64,000 nucleotides of DNA from Pseudocoprococcus catus (GCF_902381825.1 NZ_LR698973.1:3053137-3117136); one strand, 5' to 3'. Shown: positions 25,136 through 34,962, counted from the first letter of the stretch. The notes: generated by a model not told the origin, from the sequence alone. Numbers and translations are program-made.

Positions 25136-25857
25136 AAACGCTGGCAATCGAACTTCGGAAAGAAAAGCGAACCGGCGTGATTTCCGTGCTGCTGGCTGTT
25201 GGTGTCTTGGGAGCCGCCTACGCAGTTGTCAATTTCATTATGCGGAAAGACACACTTCTGAATCTGCCGCTGGCCCCGATGGATGTTTTGTTGACCCAGC
25301 TCTACGGCATGATTATGGTGCTGAATCTGTTCGGTATCGTGGTTGCTACCTGCATGATCTACAACATGGAATTTAAGGGAAGTGCCGTAAAGAAGATGTA
25401 TATGCTTCCCGTCAGCGTCCCGGCCATGTATCTGTGCAAATTTCTGATTCTGACGGTCATGTTTTTGGTTGCAATCGTGCTGCAAAACCTGGCACTTGCA
25501 CAGCTCGGAATGACGGACTTGCCGGACGGAGCGTTTGAGATGGGTACGCTGGTACGCTTTGCCGGATACTCTTTTCTCACATCCATGCCGGTACTGTCGT
25601 TTATGTTGCTGATTTCCTCGCGCTTTGAAAATATGTGGGTGCCGCTTGGAATTGGTGTTGCCGGTTTTCTGAGTGGTATGGCACTTGCAAATTCGGGGCT
25701 GACGTTTTTGCTGGTGCATCCTTTTGTGATTATTATGAAACCAGCAGCAGCCATGAGCGCCCAGCCTGATTCGACGGTTGCCCTTGTCGCTTTGGTGGAA
25801 ACACTGTTGTTCCTTGCTGTGGGCTTGTGGCTGGCGAAGTACAGACGCTACGAGTAA
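25132..25857 (+). CDS. Lantibiotic immunity ABC permease (MutE/EpiE-like)
   Basis: 241 residues with six membrane segments. A short N-terminal amphipathic start (TLAIELRKEKRTGVIS) and a loop KGSAVKKMYMLPVSVPAMYL between helices 2 and 3 fit MutE/EpiE-type subunits. It starts within the ATPase stop (ATGA). Together with the next permease it forms a heterodimeric channel that expels lantibiotic-type peptides from the membrane. Confidence 0.87.
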   Translation: MKTLAIELRKEKRTGVISVLLAVGVLGAAYAVVNFIMRKDTLLNLPLAPMDVLLTQLYGMIMVLNLFGIVVATCMIYNMEFKGSAVKKMYMLPVSVPAMYLCKFLILTVMFLVAIVLQNLALAQLGMTDLPDGAFEMGTLVRFAGYSFLTSMPVLSFMLLISSRFENMWVPLGIGVAGFLSGMALANSGLTFLLVHPFVIIMKPAAAMSAQPDSTVALVALVETLLFLAVGLWLAKYRRYE

Positions 25858-25873
25858 GGAGGGATAATAAGAA

Positions 25874-26638
25874 ATGAGTTTTTTGGATTTACTCAAAATC
25901 GAGTTTATGAAAGTAAAACGCTCCAAAATCGTACCCCTGATTTTCATTGCACCTTTATTGGTGGTGGTTTCCGGGGTTGCGTATTTGAGCAACTACTTTA
26001 CACCGGAATACACCAATGCGTGGCCTGCCATGTTTATTCAAAGTGCGCTTGTTTACGCCTACTATCTGCTTCCATTCAGCATGATCGTGGTTTGCGTGAT
26101 GATCGCAGGACGAGAAACAGGAAATAACGGGATTCTGAAAATGCTGGCGCTGCCAGTCAGCCGCTGCGCATTATCCATTGCCAAATTCTGTGTGCTTACC
26201 TTTTATCTGTTTATGGAGATGGTGGTGTTTCTGGTCATATTTGTAATCGCTGGGTTGATTGCGACACAGACAATGGGAGTAACAGAAACCTTGCCAATCC
26301 TATATCTTCTGAAATGGTGCTTGGGGCTGTTTCTGACTATGCTGCCGTGCATTGCGGCTATGTGGGCCATCACTGTGCTGTTTGAAAAGCCGCTTCTTTC
26401 TGTGGGATTAAATCTGCTGCTTGTGATTCCCGGTGTATTGGTTGCGAATACGCCGCTGTGGATCGCCTATCCGTACTGTTACAGCGGTTATCTCGTTTCC
26501 TGCTCTCTCCATGATTTTACAGCAGAAACCTCCGACGCCGCTTTTTCGGTGTTTCCGTTCCTGCCGTGCGCGATTGTAGTGTTTGGCCTGTTTTTCGCGC
26601 TGGCTGTCACCAAATTTGGGAAAAAAGAAATGAGGTAA
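25874..26638 (+). CDS. Lantibiotic immunity ABC permease (MutG-like)
   Basis: 254 residues, six membrane segments, N-terminus FLDLLKIEFMKVKRSKIVPLI as in MutG/EpiG subunits. It shares topology and the GRETGNNGILKMLALPVSR loop with its partner. ATG 25874 follows AAGGAGGG. Its stop at 26638 abuts a foreign gene fragment, so the operon's natural downstream sequence is lost. Confidence 0.87.
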   Translation: MSFLDLLKIEFMKVKRSKIVPLIFIAPLLVVVSGVAYLSNYFTPEYTNAWPAMFIQSALVYAYYLLPFSMIVVCVMIAGRETGNNGILKMLALPVSRCALSIAKFCVLTFYLFMEMVVFLVIFVIAGLIATQTMGVTETLPILYLLKWCLGLFLTMLPCIAAMWAITVLFEKPLLSVGLNLLLVIPGVLVANTPLWIAYPYCYSGYLVSCSLHDFTAETSDAAFSVFPFLPCAIVVFGLFFALAVTKFGKKEMR

Positions 26639-26639
26639 A

Positions 26640-26931
26640 CTATGCCGATATTCTCTGGAACGGCATACAGGCTGAAAAGGTGCAGAGGGCATTTGAGAAG
26701 CTGAATTACCGGGAACAGACCTTACTTGAAAAACGGTTAGCAATCTGTATGACCTGCGGGCGAGTTGGCTCATGGAAGAACGGCACAGCAGAAATCGTTC
26801 GGCTTGCTGATTGGGATACAATTAAGACGAACTGGTTTGCCAATGAGGCGATCCGGTATATTTTATCATTGTCGACTGATGCTCTTAAAAAATATATGCT
26901 CGTCCCCCTTGAGCCGCCACTTATATCCTGA
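26640..26931 (+). pseudogene. Fragment of a sigma-70-like element regulator
   Basis: The frame reads YADILWNGIQAEKVQRAFEK, then LNYREQTLLEKR and AICMTCGRVGSWKNGTAE. It resembles the middle of sigma-like HTH proteins found in clostridial conjugative elements. It lacks a start and its end is altered (MLVPLEPPLIS). The identification is from memory of related elements and only moderate. Confidence 0.5.
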
Positions 26932-26934
26932 ATC

Positions 26935-26951
26935 CTTACAACAACTGTAAG
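26935..26951 (+). promoter_or_regulatory. Inverted-repeat operator upstream of the bceAB-like genes
   Basis: CTTAC-N7-GTAAG (26935-26951) lies about 60 bases before the ATPase start. Position and form fit a BceR-type regulator site; the match was judged by eye. Confidence 0.45.
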
Positions 26952-27008
26952 TGGTATTTGCTGTGTTCCAATGCTATCATTTTATTACAAATGATAGGAG
27001 GTATTCAC

Positions 27009-27776
27009 ATGAAACCCATTTTGAATATTGAAAATTTAACAAAAATCTACGGCAATGTGCCAAATCAAACAAAGGCACTGAATGGGATCACCTTCCAGGT
27101 GATGCCGGGAGAGTTTCTCGGCATTATGGGAAGCAGTGGTTCCGGTAAATCCACGCTTCTCAACTGTATTGCAACTGTGATTCAACCCACAGGTGGAAGC
27201 ATTCAGGTGGAGGGCGATATTCTGCAATCCCTCAAGGGAAAGGCTCTTGCAGAGTACCGTGGCAAAAAAGTTGGTTATCTATTCCAGAACTTTGAATTGC
27301 TGGACAACCTGACTGGCAGGGAAAACATCCTGCTCCCGACTTCCTTGCATGGGGTATCCGAAGCAGAAAGCAGCCAGCGGCTGAAGCAGTTGTCTGACTA
27401 TCTGGAAATCACTGATGTTCTGGATAAGTTTCCGTCCAAGATGTCCGGCGGCCAGCGTCAGCGTGTTGCGGCAGCAAGGGCTCTGATCTTACATCCCCAA
27501 ATGATCCTTGCCGATGAACCGACGGGTGCGCTGGATTCTAAGAACGCAAGAAGTCTTATGGAGAAGCTGTCCGGCCTGAATCGTGACGAACAAGCTACGA
27601 TCCTGATGGTAACCCATGATTCCAATGCCGCCAGCTTCTGTAAACGCATCCTGTTCATCCAGGATGGCGTGATCTTTCATGAGCTTCGGCGTGGAGACGA
27701 AAGCCAGCAGGAGTTCTACGGGCGCATCCTGAAGGTGATGGCGCAACTGGGAGGGGGCAGCGCAAATGTTCTCTAA
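27009..27776 (+). CDS. BceA-type ABC transporter ATPase
   Basis: 255 residues of the MacB/LolD-like clade. Walker A GSSGSGKST, Q-loop LFQNFELLDNLTGREN, signature MSGGQRQRVAAARAL, Walker B MILADEPTGALDSKN, switch VTHDSN. I chose ATG 27009 after GATAGGAGG; upstream starts are in intergenic DNA. With the large FtsX-type permease it would form a target-protection transporter against bacitracin-like or lantibiotic peptides that also activates its kinase. Overlaps the permease gene by 11 bases. Confidence 0.93.
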   Translation: MKPILNIENLTKIYGNVPNQTKALNGITFQVMPGEFLGIMGSSGSGKSTLLNCIATVIQPTGGSIQVEGDILQSLKGKALAEYRGKKVGYLFQNFELLDNLTGRENILLPTSLHGVSEAESSQRLKQLSDYLEITDVLDKFPSKMSGGQRQRVAAARALILHPQMILADEPTGALDSKNARSLMEKLSGLNRDEQATILMVTHDSNAASFCKRILFIQDGVIFHELRRGDESQQEFYGRILKVMAQLGGGSANVL

Positions 27777-29838
27777 TCTCATTCTTCGGAACAGTCGCCG
27801 CAGCCGAAAGGAAAACGGCCTATTTTTCAGCTCCCTGGTGATTTCTATTGTTGCCTTTTACATGATTCTTTCCATCTCCACTCAAGATGTGATGCTCTTT
27901 TTGCAGAAAATGGAGAGTGACGCAGTTGACAAACTCCTGCTTCTGATTCCTGCGTTTTATGGGATGACCCTCGGTATTCTGTTCTTTTTGATTTATTTTG
28001 CCTGCAAGTATCAGTTCGAGCGCAGACGGCATGAGTTTGGTGTTTATCTAATGTTGGGGATGCGTAGAAGTAAACTGTTTGGTATGCTTCTGGCGGAAGA
28101 TTTCCTGACCAGTATTCTTGCCATGCTCATAGGCTTACCTGTGGCTGTGGTGCTTTCAGAAATTGTCAATCTTGTCACCGCCAAACTGGTAGGCATGGGG
28201 ATCATCGGTCATCAGTTTTCTTTATCCTGGTCTGCGATTGAATGGACACTGGCAGGATTCTTGGGTATTAAACTGCTGGCACTTCTGATTTTGAGCGGAA
28301 AGATTAGCCGACAGGAGATTGGAACTTTATTATCCCAGCCGACGAACCGCTCAAAAAAGCAAATGCCCTCTGCTATCTATGGGCTGGCTGCTGTATGCGG
28401 AAGTGTGATGTTGGCAGCGGCTTACTACATGGCGATTCAGGGAATTGCATGGACGAAGGTAAGTATGATGGGGCTGACTTTACTGTTGGGTTCGGCTGGT
28501 ACGATGCTGCTGTTCTACGGAATGCGTGCGCTGATTGCTTTGATTGTTAAGAAAGGAAAAGGAAATAAGCAGCTTCATGTATTTACCTTCCGTCAAATTC
28601 AGGAGAATGTCATTCATCAGTCAAGCTCCATGGCAATCAGCTCCCTGCTGATTCTGGCAGCACTGTGTTGCTTTGGTGCAGGCGTGGGAATCGCAGGAAC
28701 AAACAATCTATCCACTGGTCATGTAATCGACTATACCTTTGAAGATTATACTGCAGAAGATTCGGCGCAGGTTCTTCCAAATATACAGGCAGCCCTGAAA
28801 GAAAACGGTTTGGAAAATCAGTTTTCTGAGCTTTTTGAAATGAAGGTTGGGCATATTCGCACCACAGAAGATTATGAGAATGCCTACAGCATGGACGCTG
28901 TTATGGACTCTCTTCGGAGCCTGCCCCAGTCGGAAGATCGGGATGTCCTTCTGAACAATCTTGGTTATGCCACATACCCGTATTTGATTTGTCTGTCGGA
29001 CTATAATCGTTTACTGGAATTGTCCGGCAGGCCTGTCATTAAATTAAGTGAAGATGAAGCCGCTGTTTATATAGGTTCCGACTTTACTACTGTAAATCGT
29101 ACCGCAATGCTGAACGGCATACTTACTGAACAGCCTGAAACGGAACTAGTTGGCAGTCCGATTTATCTTACTGGAGAGGTTCAGTCTGTAAATTTGATTA
29201 CGGATCGTTCTATTACTTTGGCCTTTGCATTGATTCTTCCAGATGAAGCCTTCCTCTATCATACCCAAGGAATGTATGATACGTATGTGAATGCGGTACT
29301 CAGTGAGCAGGCTATGGAAGGAAATAGCCTTATGACTGCCTATTCTGGTCTGAACGAGGAGCTGGACGAAATAGGTATCGAATATGAAAGCTATCTTCAG
29401 AACATGGGACGCCAACTTTTCTATACCGTAGCATCCAGCTATATTACCCTCTATCTGGCGATTGTGTTCCTGGTGGTTGCCAACACCATTGTGGGTGTTC
29501 AGTTCCTGATAAGCCAGCAGAAAGCCGGGCGTAGATACCAGACCCTGATCCGCCTGGGAGCCACTTACGAAAGCCTTTGCCAGTCTGCCGGAAAGCAGAT
29601 TGCGTGGTTTATGGGACTTCCTGTATTGGTTGCAGCTGTCAGCAGTCTGTTTGGAGTCAGAGCGTTGTTTACAGGGATACTCTCGTCTCGAACCCGTGGG
29701 ACAGTGTCTGAAATGCTGCTTGTATCTGCTGCTATGATTTTGCTGCTTTGCGTGATAGAATATATTTATATGAGAGTGGTCAAACACTCCAGTGATCGGT
29801 ATTTGCTGACACTGATGCAGCCGCATAGAGAAGAATAA
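27766..29838 (+). CDS. BceB-type permease (FtsX family)
   Basis: 690 residues with ten predicted membrane helices: four N-terminal pairs, a large extracellular domain (about residues 315-530) between helices 7 and 8, and a final three-helix FtsX block (about 555-690). The long extracellular domain is the hallmark of BceB peptide-sensing permeases. It starts inside bceA after GGGAGGGGG. Next come the regulator and kinase, a BceAB-RS unit with the transporter genes first. Confidence 0.92.
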   Translation: MFSNLILRNSRRSRKENGLFFSSLVISIVAFYMILSISTQDVMLFLQKMESDAVDKLLLLIPAFYGMTLGILFFLIYFACKYQFERRRHEFGVYLMLGMRRSKLFGMLLAEDFLTSILAMLIGLPVAVVLSEIVNLVTAKLVGMGIIGHQFSLSWSAIEWTLAGFLGIKLLALLILSGKISRQEIGTLLSQPTNRSKKQMPSAIYGLAAVCGSVMLAAAYYMAIQGIAWTKVSMMGLTLLLGSAGTMLLFYGMRALIALIVKKGKGNKQLHVFTFRQIQENVIHQSSSMAISSLLILAALCCFGAGVGIAGTNNLSTGHVIDYTFEDYTAEDSAQVLPNIQAALKENGLENQFSELFEMKVGHIRTTEDYENAYSMDAVMDSLRSLPQSEDRDVLLNNLGYATYPYLICLSDYNRLLELSGRPVIKLSEDEAAVYIGSDFTTVNRTAMLNGILTEQPETELVGSPIYLTGEVQSVNLITDRSITLAFALILPDEAFLYHTQGMYDTYVNAVLSEQAMEGNSLMTAYSGLNEELDEIGIEYESYLQNMGRQLFYTVASSYITLYLAIVFLVVANTIVGVQFLISQQKAGRRYQTLIRLGATYESLCQSAGKQIAWFMGLPVLVAAVSSLFGVRALFTGILSSRTRGTVSEMLLVSAAMILLLCVIEYIYMRVVKHSSDRYLLTLMQPHREE

Positions 29839-29857
29839 TTGGGAAGGAGGTGCTGGC

Positions 29858-30535
29858 GTGAAAAGAATTGCTGTTGTGGAAGATGAAGTCTATATGCGGG
29901 AAGAACTCTGCAATATGCTCCAAAAGGACGGGTATCTTGTGGAGGCAATCACCGAGTTTGAAGATGCCGCTCGGCTCTTGGCAGCCCTCCGTCCTGACCT
30001 TGTGATCTTAGACCTGAATTTGCCGGAGATTAGTGGCTTTCAAATCTGCCAGGAGCTAAAGAATAAAACCGCTATCCCCGTCCTGGTGCTGACTTCCAGA
30101 GACCAGGTAAAGGATGAACTGCAAGCGTTCCGGTTGGGTGCAGATGAATATTTGACGAAGCCGTGCAGAAAAGACCGGCTTCTTGCCAGGGTATCCAATA
30201 TTCTCAAAAGGTATGAAGGCCGTACCAACCTCATAGGGGGATTGGATTTCTTGTTGGACCAGCAGACTTACACACTTTATATTCATAACACCTCTGTGGT
30301 GCTTCCCAAAAATCAGGGAAAACTGTTGGTTGCTCTTTTGGCCAGTGGTGATGCTCTGGTCACGACGGAGCAGCTTTGCTTAGCACTATGGGGAACCACA
30401 GAATACATAGACGAAAATGCCTTGCAGGTTAACCTGACCCGGTTGAAAAAGACGATGTCCGGTCTGGAGATGAAGCAACGAATCGTTGCGGTTCGTGGGA
30501 TGGGCTATCGTTTGGAAGCGGAGGTATCTCCATGA
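29858..30535 (+). CDS. BceR-type response regulator
   Basis: 225 residues, OmpR family: VVEDEVYMREELC, phospho-acceptor in LVILDLNLPEISGFQ, LTKPCRKDRL, and a winged helix ending VAVRGMGYRLE. It uses a GTG start at 29858 after GGAAGGAGGT. The kinase start overlaps by four bases. It probably binds the operator at 26935. Confidence 0.93.
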   Translation: MKRIAVVEDEVYMREELCNMLQKDGYLVEAITEFEDAARLLAALRPDLVILDLNLPEISGFQICQELKNKTAIPVLVLTSRDQVKDELQAFRLGADEYLTKPCRKDRLLARVSNILKRYEGRTNLIGGLDFLLDQQTYTLYIHNTSVVLPKNQGKLLVALLASGDALVTTEQLCLALWGTTEYIDENALQVNLTRLKKTMSGLEMKQRIVAVRGMGYRLEAEVSP

Positions 30536-31557
30536 AGCAGTTTTGGCGCATAATAGAACGGTACTACCCTTGGCTGCTGTTGCTGCTGGGTGTGGATTGC
30601 TTTTGTTCTATCATTCTTTGGATTTCTGACATTCAGGCATTTCAGACCTTGATTGGGTTAGTGGTTCTGACAAGCATCCTTCTGTTTTCAGCGATCCTGT
30701 TTGTACTAAACAAGCGGGAGACCACCCGCCGGGAGCTGTTCCGGGATTTCCTCAGTGATCCTACCATCTGCAACGAGGAAAGGCTACTCAGTGTCATCAG
30801 CCGGGAAGAAGAAGAATCTATCCGGCTTTTGGCCTCAGTTTTACAGGAACACAAAAATGAGAGCAGCAGTATGGCAGATGCCCTACGGGACTATGAAGAA
30901 TATGTGGAAGGCTGGGCACATGAAGCGAAAACGCCCCTGTCGTTGCTGACCATGCTTTTGGATAACCGAATCGACGAAATATCGCCTTCCCTGCAAGCTA
31001 AGTTGGATTATGTCCGTAGTCAACTTCAGGAGAATGTCACGCAGATGCTTTACTATGCCCGGTTAAAGAGCAGTACAAAGGATTATCGGTTTGAAGATGT
31101 CAATTTGAATGACTGCTTGGGGGAAGTTCTGGAGGACTATGCCCCACTTCTGGAAGAAAAGCAGTTTGTAATTCTCAACAAACTGCAATTTGAAACAGTT
31201 TATACAGACCGTAGAGGGCTTCAGTTTATGTTGGGACAAATCGTGAGCAATTCCATCAAATATAGCAGCGATAGTCCCATGCTAACGATTTCCATGATAC
31301 ATTCGGAGACCGCAGATGTCCTTTCTGTTGAGGATAACGGCATTGGTGTAAAAAAATATGATCTGCCGTATATTTTTCAAAAGGGCTTTACCGGGGATTC
31401 TACTGACAGCCGAAAGAAAGCTACTGGTATAGGGCTTTACCTGGTTAAGAAGATGGCTGACGATCTAAACCTTCGTTTGGAAGCTACTTCCCAGTGGGGA
31501 AAGGGCTTTAAGATAGTCATTTTCTTTCCAAAACTGGGATCCAACGGTGGAAAATAA
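30532..31557 (+). CDS. BceS-type intramembrane sensor histidine kinase
   Basis: 341 residues. Two N-terminal membrane helices (about 12-30 and 38-58) with almost no extracellular loop define the BceS class, which senses through its transporter. The H-box is in the EGWAHEAKTPLSLL segment; ATPase motifs QIVSNSIKYS, EDNGIG and KATGIGLYLVK. It closes the four-gene unit. Confidence 0.93.
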   Translation: MKQFWRIIERYYPWLLLLLGVDCFCSIILWISDIQAFQTLIGLVVLTSILLFSAILFVLNKRETTRRELFRDFLSDPTICNEERLLSVISREEEESIRLLASVLQEHKNESSSMADALRDYEEYVEGWAHEAKTPLSLLTMLLDNRIDEISPSLQAKLDYVRSQLQENVTQMLYYARLKSSTKDYRFEDVNLNDCLGEVLEDYAPLLEEKQFVILNKLQFETVYTDRRGLQFMLGQIVSNSIKYSSDSPMLTISMIHSETADVLSVEDNGIGVKKYDLPYIFQKGFTGDSTDSRKKATGIGLYLVKKMADDLNLRLEATSQWGKGFKIVIFFPKLGSNGGK

Positions 31558-31568
31558 TATAAACAGAA

Positions 31569-31597
31569 AAACGCCCGCAGGATTTTCTCCTGCGGGC
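31569..31597 (-). terminator. Strong hairpin downstream of bceS, T-run on the minus strand
   Basis: GCCCGCAGGA-TTTTC-TCCTGCGGGC (about 31573-31597). On the reverse strand it is followed by GTTTTTC, so it ends the DUF6061 remnant; it can also stop the bce transcript. Confidence 0.7.
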
Positions 31598-31606
31598 AGC
31601 ATGTTG

Positions 31607-31764
31607 TCAGCTATCCAAAGGCTTGTATTCTGTTACAGTTTTCAAATAGATTTCGGGATCGCCGTTCAAGATAAGGTATCAATCGCAATCATGCTGCCAT
31701 CGGCGAATTTCAGTTCTACACAGCTGTTATCCATATTGTAGGCACAAGATATTAAGGTTTTCAT
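31607..31764 (-). pseudogene. DUF6061 gene remnant
   Basis: The reverse strand starts with GGAGGACATACC-ATG and reads MKTLISCAYNMDNSCVELKF, then ADGSMIAIDTLS and a TGA. In another frame the family C-terminus follows (LNGDPEIYLKTVTEYKPLDS). The middle of the usual ~80-residue DUF6061 protein is missing and the two ends are joined out of frame. The next ~25 bases (31784-31807) match the 3' end of the DUF6664 gene at 45.75 kb, so several element genes meet here. Confidence 0.75.
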
Positions 31765-31817
31765 GGTATGTCCTCCATTCAAGAAAATCAAAGCGATTTG
31801 ACAGTGGCGACTTAGAC

Positions 31818-33233
31818 ATGAAATTCATAGGTCGAAAAATGGAGCTGGAAAAGTTGAATGCAGAATACGAGCGCGATGGCGGCTTCGTTGTTATTTACGG
31901 TCGACGTCGAGTAGGAAAGACAACATTGATCAAAGAGTTCTTGAAAAAGAAAACAGCCTTCTACTTCCTTGCAACAGAAGAATTGGAATCTCAAAGCATG
32001 AAACGTTTAACGGGCGTTGTTGCTCGTATGACGAAAAACAGCCTTTTACAGAAAGCTGTATTTACAGATTGGCTTGATTTGTTTCAGGTTATTGCTGATT
32101 ATGAGCCTGACAAGAAAAAAGTGCTGGTCATTGACGAGTTTCCGTATCTTGTAAAGATCAACTCAGCGTTCCCATCTATTTTGCAGAATGCATGGGATGA
32201 GATTCTGAAGGACAGCAATGTGATGCTGATTTTGTCCGGATCTCTCATTGGTATGATGCAGAAACATGCACTGTCGTATGATAGTCCTTTATATGGGCGT
32301 AGAACAGCGCAGATGCGATTGGCTCCATTGCCATTTACAGATGTTTATGATGCGTTTGCACTGCCTTTTGATAAAGTAGTAGAACAATACGCTGTGACAG
32401 GTGGGGTTCCAAAGTATCTTGAGTTTTTTGAAGACGGGCGTGATTTGGTCGATCAATTAAAGGATGTTGTTTTATCGAAAAGTGGCTTTTTGTATGAGGA
32501 ACCATTTTTCTTGCTAAAAAGCGAATCCATGACCGCAGTAAACTATTTTTCTATCGTAAAAGCGATAGCAGACGGAAACCACAAATTAGGCAAAATTGCT
32601 GGTGCACTAGGGCAGGAAACGCAGGCATTAACACCATATTTATCGACACTTGCGGATTTAGGGTTCATTGAAAAGAGAACTCCGGTAACAGAGAAAAATC
32701 CGGAAAAATCCAGAAAAGGCTTGTATTTTATCGCAGACAATTTCATCCGTTTCTGGTTTCGGTATGTTTACCCCTATAAAGGTGAGTTGGAACTGGACAA
32801 TATGCAAATTGTTTTGGATGAGATTCGAAAAGACTTTATTGAAAAATTCGTGGCATTTGCATATGAGGACATCTGTAAAGATATATTTGCGAGTGTATGC
32901 AAACAAGGAGAAATTCCGTTTGTTCCGTCCCGTATCGGTTCTTATTGGTTGAATGATTATGACGGTGATACAGAGATTGATGTAATGGCAATAGACAATC
33001 AAAACAAGAGGATATTTGCCGGAGAGTGTAAGTATCATGTCAAACCAGTGGATGCTCCCGTATATTTCTCACTGAAAGAGAAAGTTGATGGTGCAGCTGG
33101 AATTCGTAAGGCATATCCTGGGTATGATGTTATCTTCGGCCTGTTCAGCAAAAGCGGTTTTACGCAGCGTATGCTTGATATTGCCAAAGAAAACACCAGT
33201 ATCTTCCTGATTAATGAGGAGCATTTGGTGTAA
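31818..33233 (+). CDS. P-loop ATPase with C-terminal DUF234 nuclease-like domain
   Basis: 471 residues. Walker A in YGRRRVGKTTLI, Walker B VLVIDEFPYLV, sensor SGSLIG. A winged-helix linker (HKLGKIAGALGQETQALTPY) leads to DUF234, whose DTEIDVMAID...FAGECKYH pattern matches a PD-(D/E)xK-type fold. These archaeal-type ATPases are widespread in bacteria and have no agreed role; defence or toxin-like activity has been proposed for some relatives. No good ribosome site precedes ATG 31818, consistent with upstream DNA loss. Confidence 0.85.
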   Translation: MKFIGRKMELEKLNAEYERDGGFVVIYGRRRVGKTTLIKEFLKKKTAFYFLATEELESQSMKRLTGVVARMTKNSLLQKAVFTDWLDLFQVIADYEPDKKKVLVIDEFPYLVKINSAFPSILQNAWDEILKDSNVMLILSGSLIGMMQKHALSYDSPLYGRRTAQMRLAPLPFTDVYDAFALPFDKVVEQYAVTGGVPKYLEFFEDGRDLVDQLKDVVLSKSGFLYEEPFFLLKSESMTAVNYFSIVKAIADGNHKLGKIAGALGQETQALTPYLSTLADLGFIEKRTPVTEKNPEKSRKGLYFIADNFIRFWFRYVYPYKGELELDNMQIVLDEIRKDFIEKFVAFAYEDICKDIFASVCKQGEIPFVPSRIGSYWLNDYDGDTEIDVMAIDNQNKRIFAGECKYHVKPVDAPVYFSLKEKVDGAAGIRKAYPGYDVIFGLFSKSGFTQRMLDIAKENTSIFLINEEHLV

Positions 33234-33298
33234 TTATTTGCTCCAGGCAAAGCGTACATCGTTAAGCGTTTCTACTGCTGTTTTAACGTTATCTCTTC

Positions 33299-33643
33299 AT
33301 GACCAATGCAGAGCTGAACAAAGCATTATATCAAAAGATGTTTGCCGAGCAGGAAACCTATCGGGAATGGCTGCTTTCCCAGCCTTCGGAAGAAATTCTG
33401 AACCACACCTATGAGTACACGGTTCGGGAGGACATTCTTCTTTCGATGGAATACAATGATCTGCCGGATGAGCAGGTCAAAGCGCTTCTGAAATCTCCCA
33501 GTTCCCTCGCCGACGTATTTAAGGATTGGGAGCACAAAGAAACGGGCTATATGGAGGACATCTGGCAGACCGTAGCGGATCGGGCCAAGTCCGAAGTGCA
33601 AAAACAAAAGAAGAAAAAGAAAAACAATACAGATGATAAATAA
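33299..33643 (+). CDS. DUF3848 protein (long copy)
   Basis: 114 residues, acidic then Lys-rich tail. Starts TNAELNKALYQKMFAEQETY. Known from clostridial conjugative elements; function unknown. It contains the segment ILLSMEYNDLPDEQVKALL...GYMED that the 47.46 kb copy lacks. The bases before its ATG do not contain a Shine-Dalgarno site while those before the short copy do, so this copy has lost its 5' flank and may not be translated well. Confidence 0.75.
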   Translation: MTNAELNKALYQKMFAEQETYREWLLSQPSEEILNHTYEYTVREDILLSMEYNDLPDEQVKALLKSPSSLADVFKDWEHKETGYMEDIWQTVADRAKSEVQKQKKKKKNNTDDK

Positions 33644-33792
33644 TTTCCTGCTTGTATTGCTGGAAAATCGGGATTCATAGAGTTCTTTTGTGATTTGCAA
33701 CTGCTAGTTGACAGATTTACAGCCTGAAATGGTGGAATGCAAACAGCAAAACTGTTATATTTAGCTCATAAAATTTGCAAAAGGAGAAAAAA

Positions 33793-34803
33793 ATGATTTT
33801 AGCTGATAAGATTACAGAGGAAAGAAAAAAGAATGGATGGTCACAGGAAGAACTAGCCAATCAGTTGGGCGTATCCAGACAGGCAGTATCTAAGTGGGAA
33901 AGTGCAGGAGCTGTTCCAGATTTGCAAAGAATTTTACAGATGTCGGAGCTATTTTGTGTTAGTACAGATTACCTATTAAAAGATGAAATGAAAGCAGAAA
34001 ATATCACCTATCACGAAAGTTCTGAAAGCTATGCAGAACCGTTGAAAAAAGTAACTATGGAGAATGCAAATGAATTTCTTGACATGAAAAGAAATGGATC
34101 CAAAGTAGTGGCAAACGCAACAAGTATGTGTATCTCAAGCCCAATATTATTGATTGTTCTTGTGACAATGGCAGAAGATGGCGTATTTCATGTTTCGGAA
34201 TCTCTGGCAACAGTATTTGGATGTGTTTTTTTGCTTGGAATGGTTGCGGCAGCCGTCTTTTTGTTTATTACATATGGAATGCGTGAATCACATATGGAAC
34301 ATTTTGAAAAAGAATGCTTTGAAACAGAGTATGGTGTATCTGGAATGGTACGAGAAAAAAAAGATTCCTATGAACCGATTTTTATCAAAGGAACAGCTGT
34401 TGGGGTAGTGCTTTGTATACTGGCAGTGATTCCGACAATTATTGCCGGAGCCATGGAAACGTCTGACTATTGTTGTGGCCTTTCCGTTGGATTGCTGCTA
34501 TTCATACTTGCAATAGGAGTGAATCTGTTGGTTCGTGTTGGGATGGTAAAAAGCAGTTACGATACCCTTCTTCAGGAAGGCGAATATACAAAAGAAGAAA
34601 AACTGTTTAAGAAAAAGACTGACACGTTTTCTGGTGTATATTGGTGCTTGGTTACAGCGATTTACCTTGCATGGAGCTTCTGGACGATGAGCTGGGATAT
34701 TACATGGATTGTATGGCCGGTTGCTGGTGTTTTGTTTGCAGCATTGCTTGGTGTGGTGAAAATGGTGTTAAAGAATGGCAGTGAAACTCAGCACTATATT
34801 TAA
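33793..34803 (+). CDS. XRE-family regulator with C-terminal membrane domain
   Basis: 336 residues. N-terminal HTH (ITEERKKNGWSQEELANQLG, VSRQAVSKWESAGAVPDLQ) and the CVSTDYLLKDE motif, then four to six membrane helices (about 110-330). This layout suggests a membrane-tethered repressor. ATG 33793 follows AAAAGGAG. It stands alone; targets are unknown. Confidence 0.85.
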   Translation: MILADKITEERKKNGWSQEELANQLGVSRQAVSKWESAGAVPDLQRILQMSELFCVSTDYLLKDEMKAENITYHESSESYAEPLKKVTMENANEFLDMKRNGSKVVANATSMCISSPILLIVLVTMAEDGVFHVSESLATVFGCVFLLGMVAAAVFLFITYGMRESHMEHFEKECFETEYGVSGMVREKKDSYEPIFIKGTAVGVVLCILAVIPTIIAGAMETSDYCCGLSVGLLLFILAIGVNLLVRVGMVKSSYDTLLQEGEYTKEEKLFKKKTDTFSGVYWCLVTAIYLAWSFWTMSWDITWIVWPVAGVLFAALLGVVKMVLKNGSETQHYI

Positions 34804-34962
34804 GATGGAGTTAAGTTTATTTTCCGCATATTATACTCATCCAGAAAATCCAATTTGTTTAATTGGATAAATCGGGATTAACAAGATTGATCAAATTATT
34901 GAGGGTTGTATTTCTAAATAATTTGGCCTATCCTAAATTCGGATTAAAAGGAGGGAACAAGC

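Noticed and set aside
25030..25992. 320-codon minus-strand frame opposite the immunity permeases
   Set aside because: Composition (many His, Gln, Lys) is typical of an antisense shadow of membrane-protein codons; no family resemblance.
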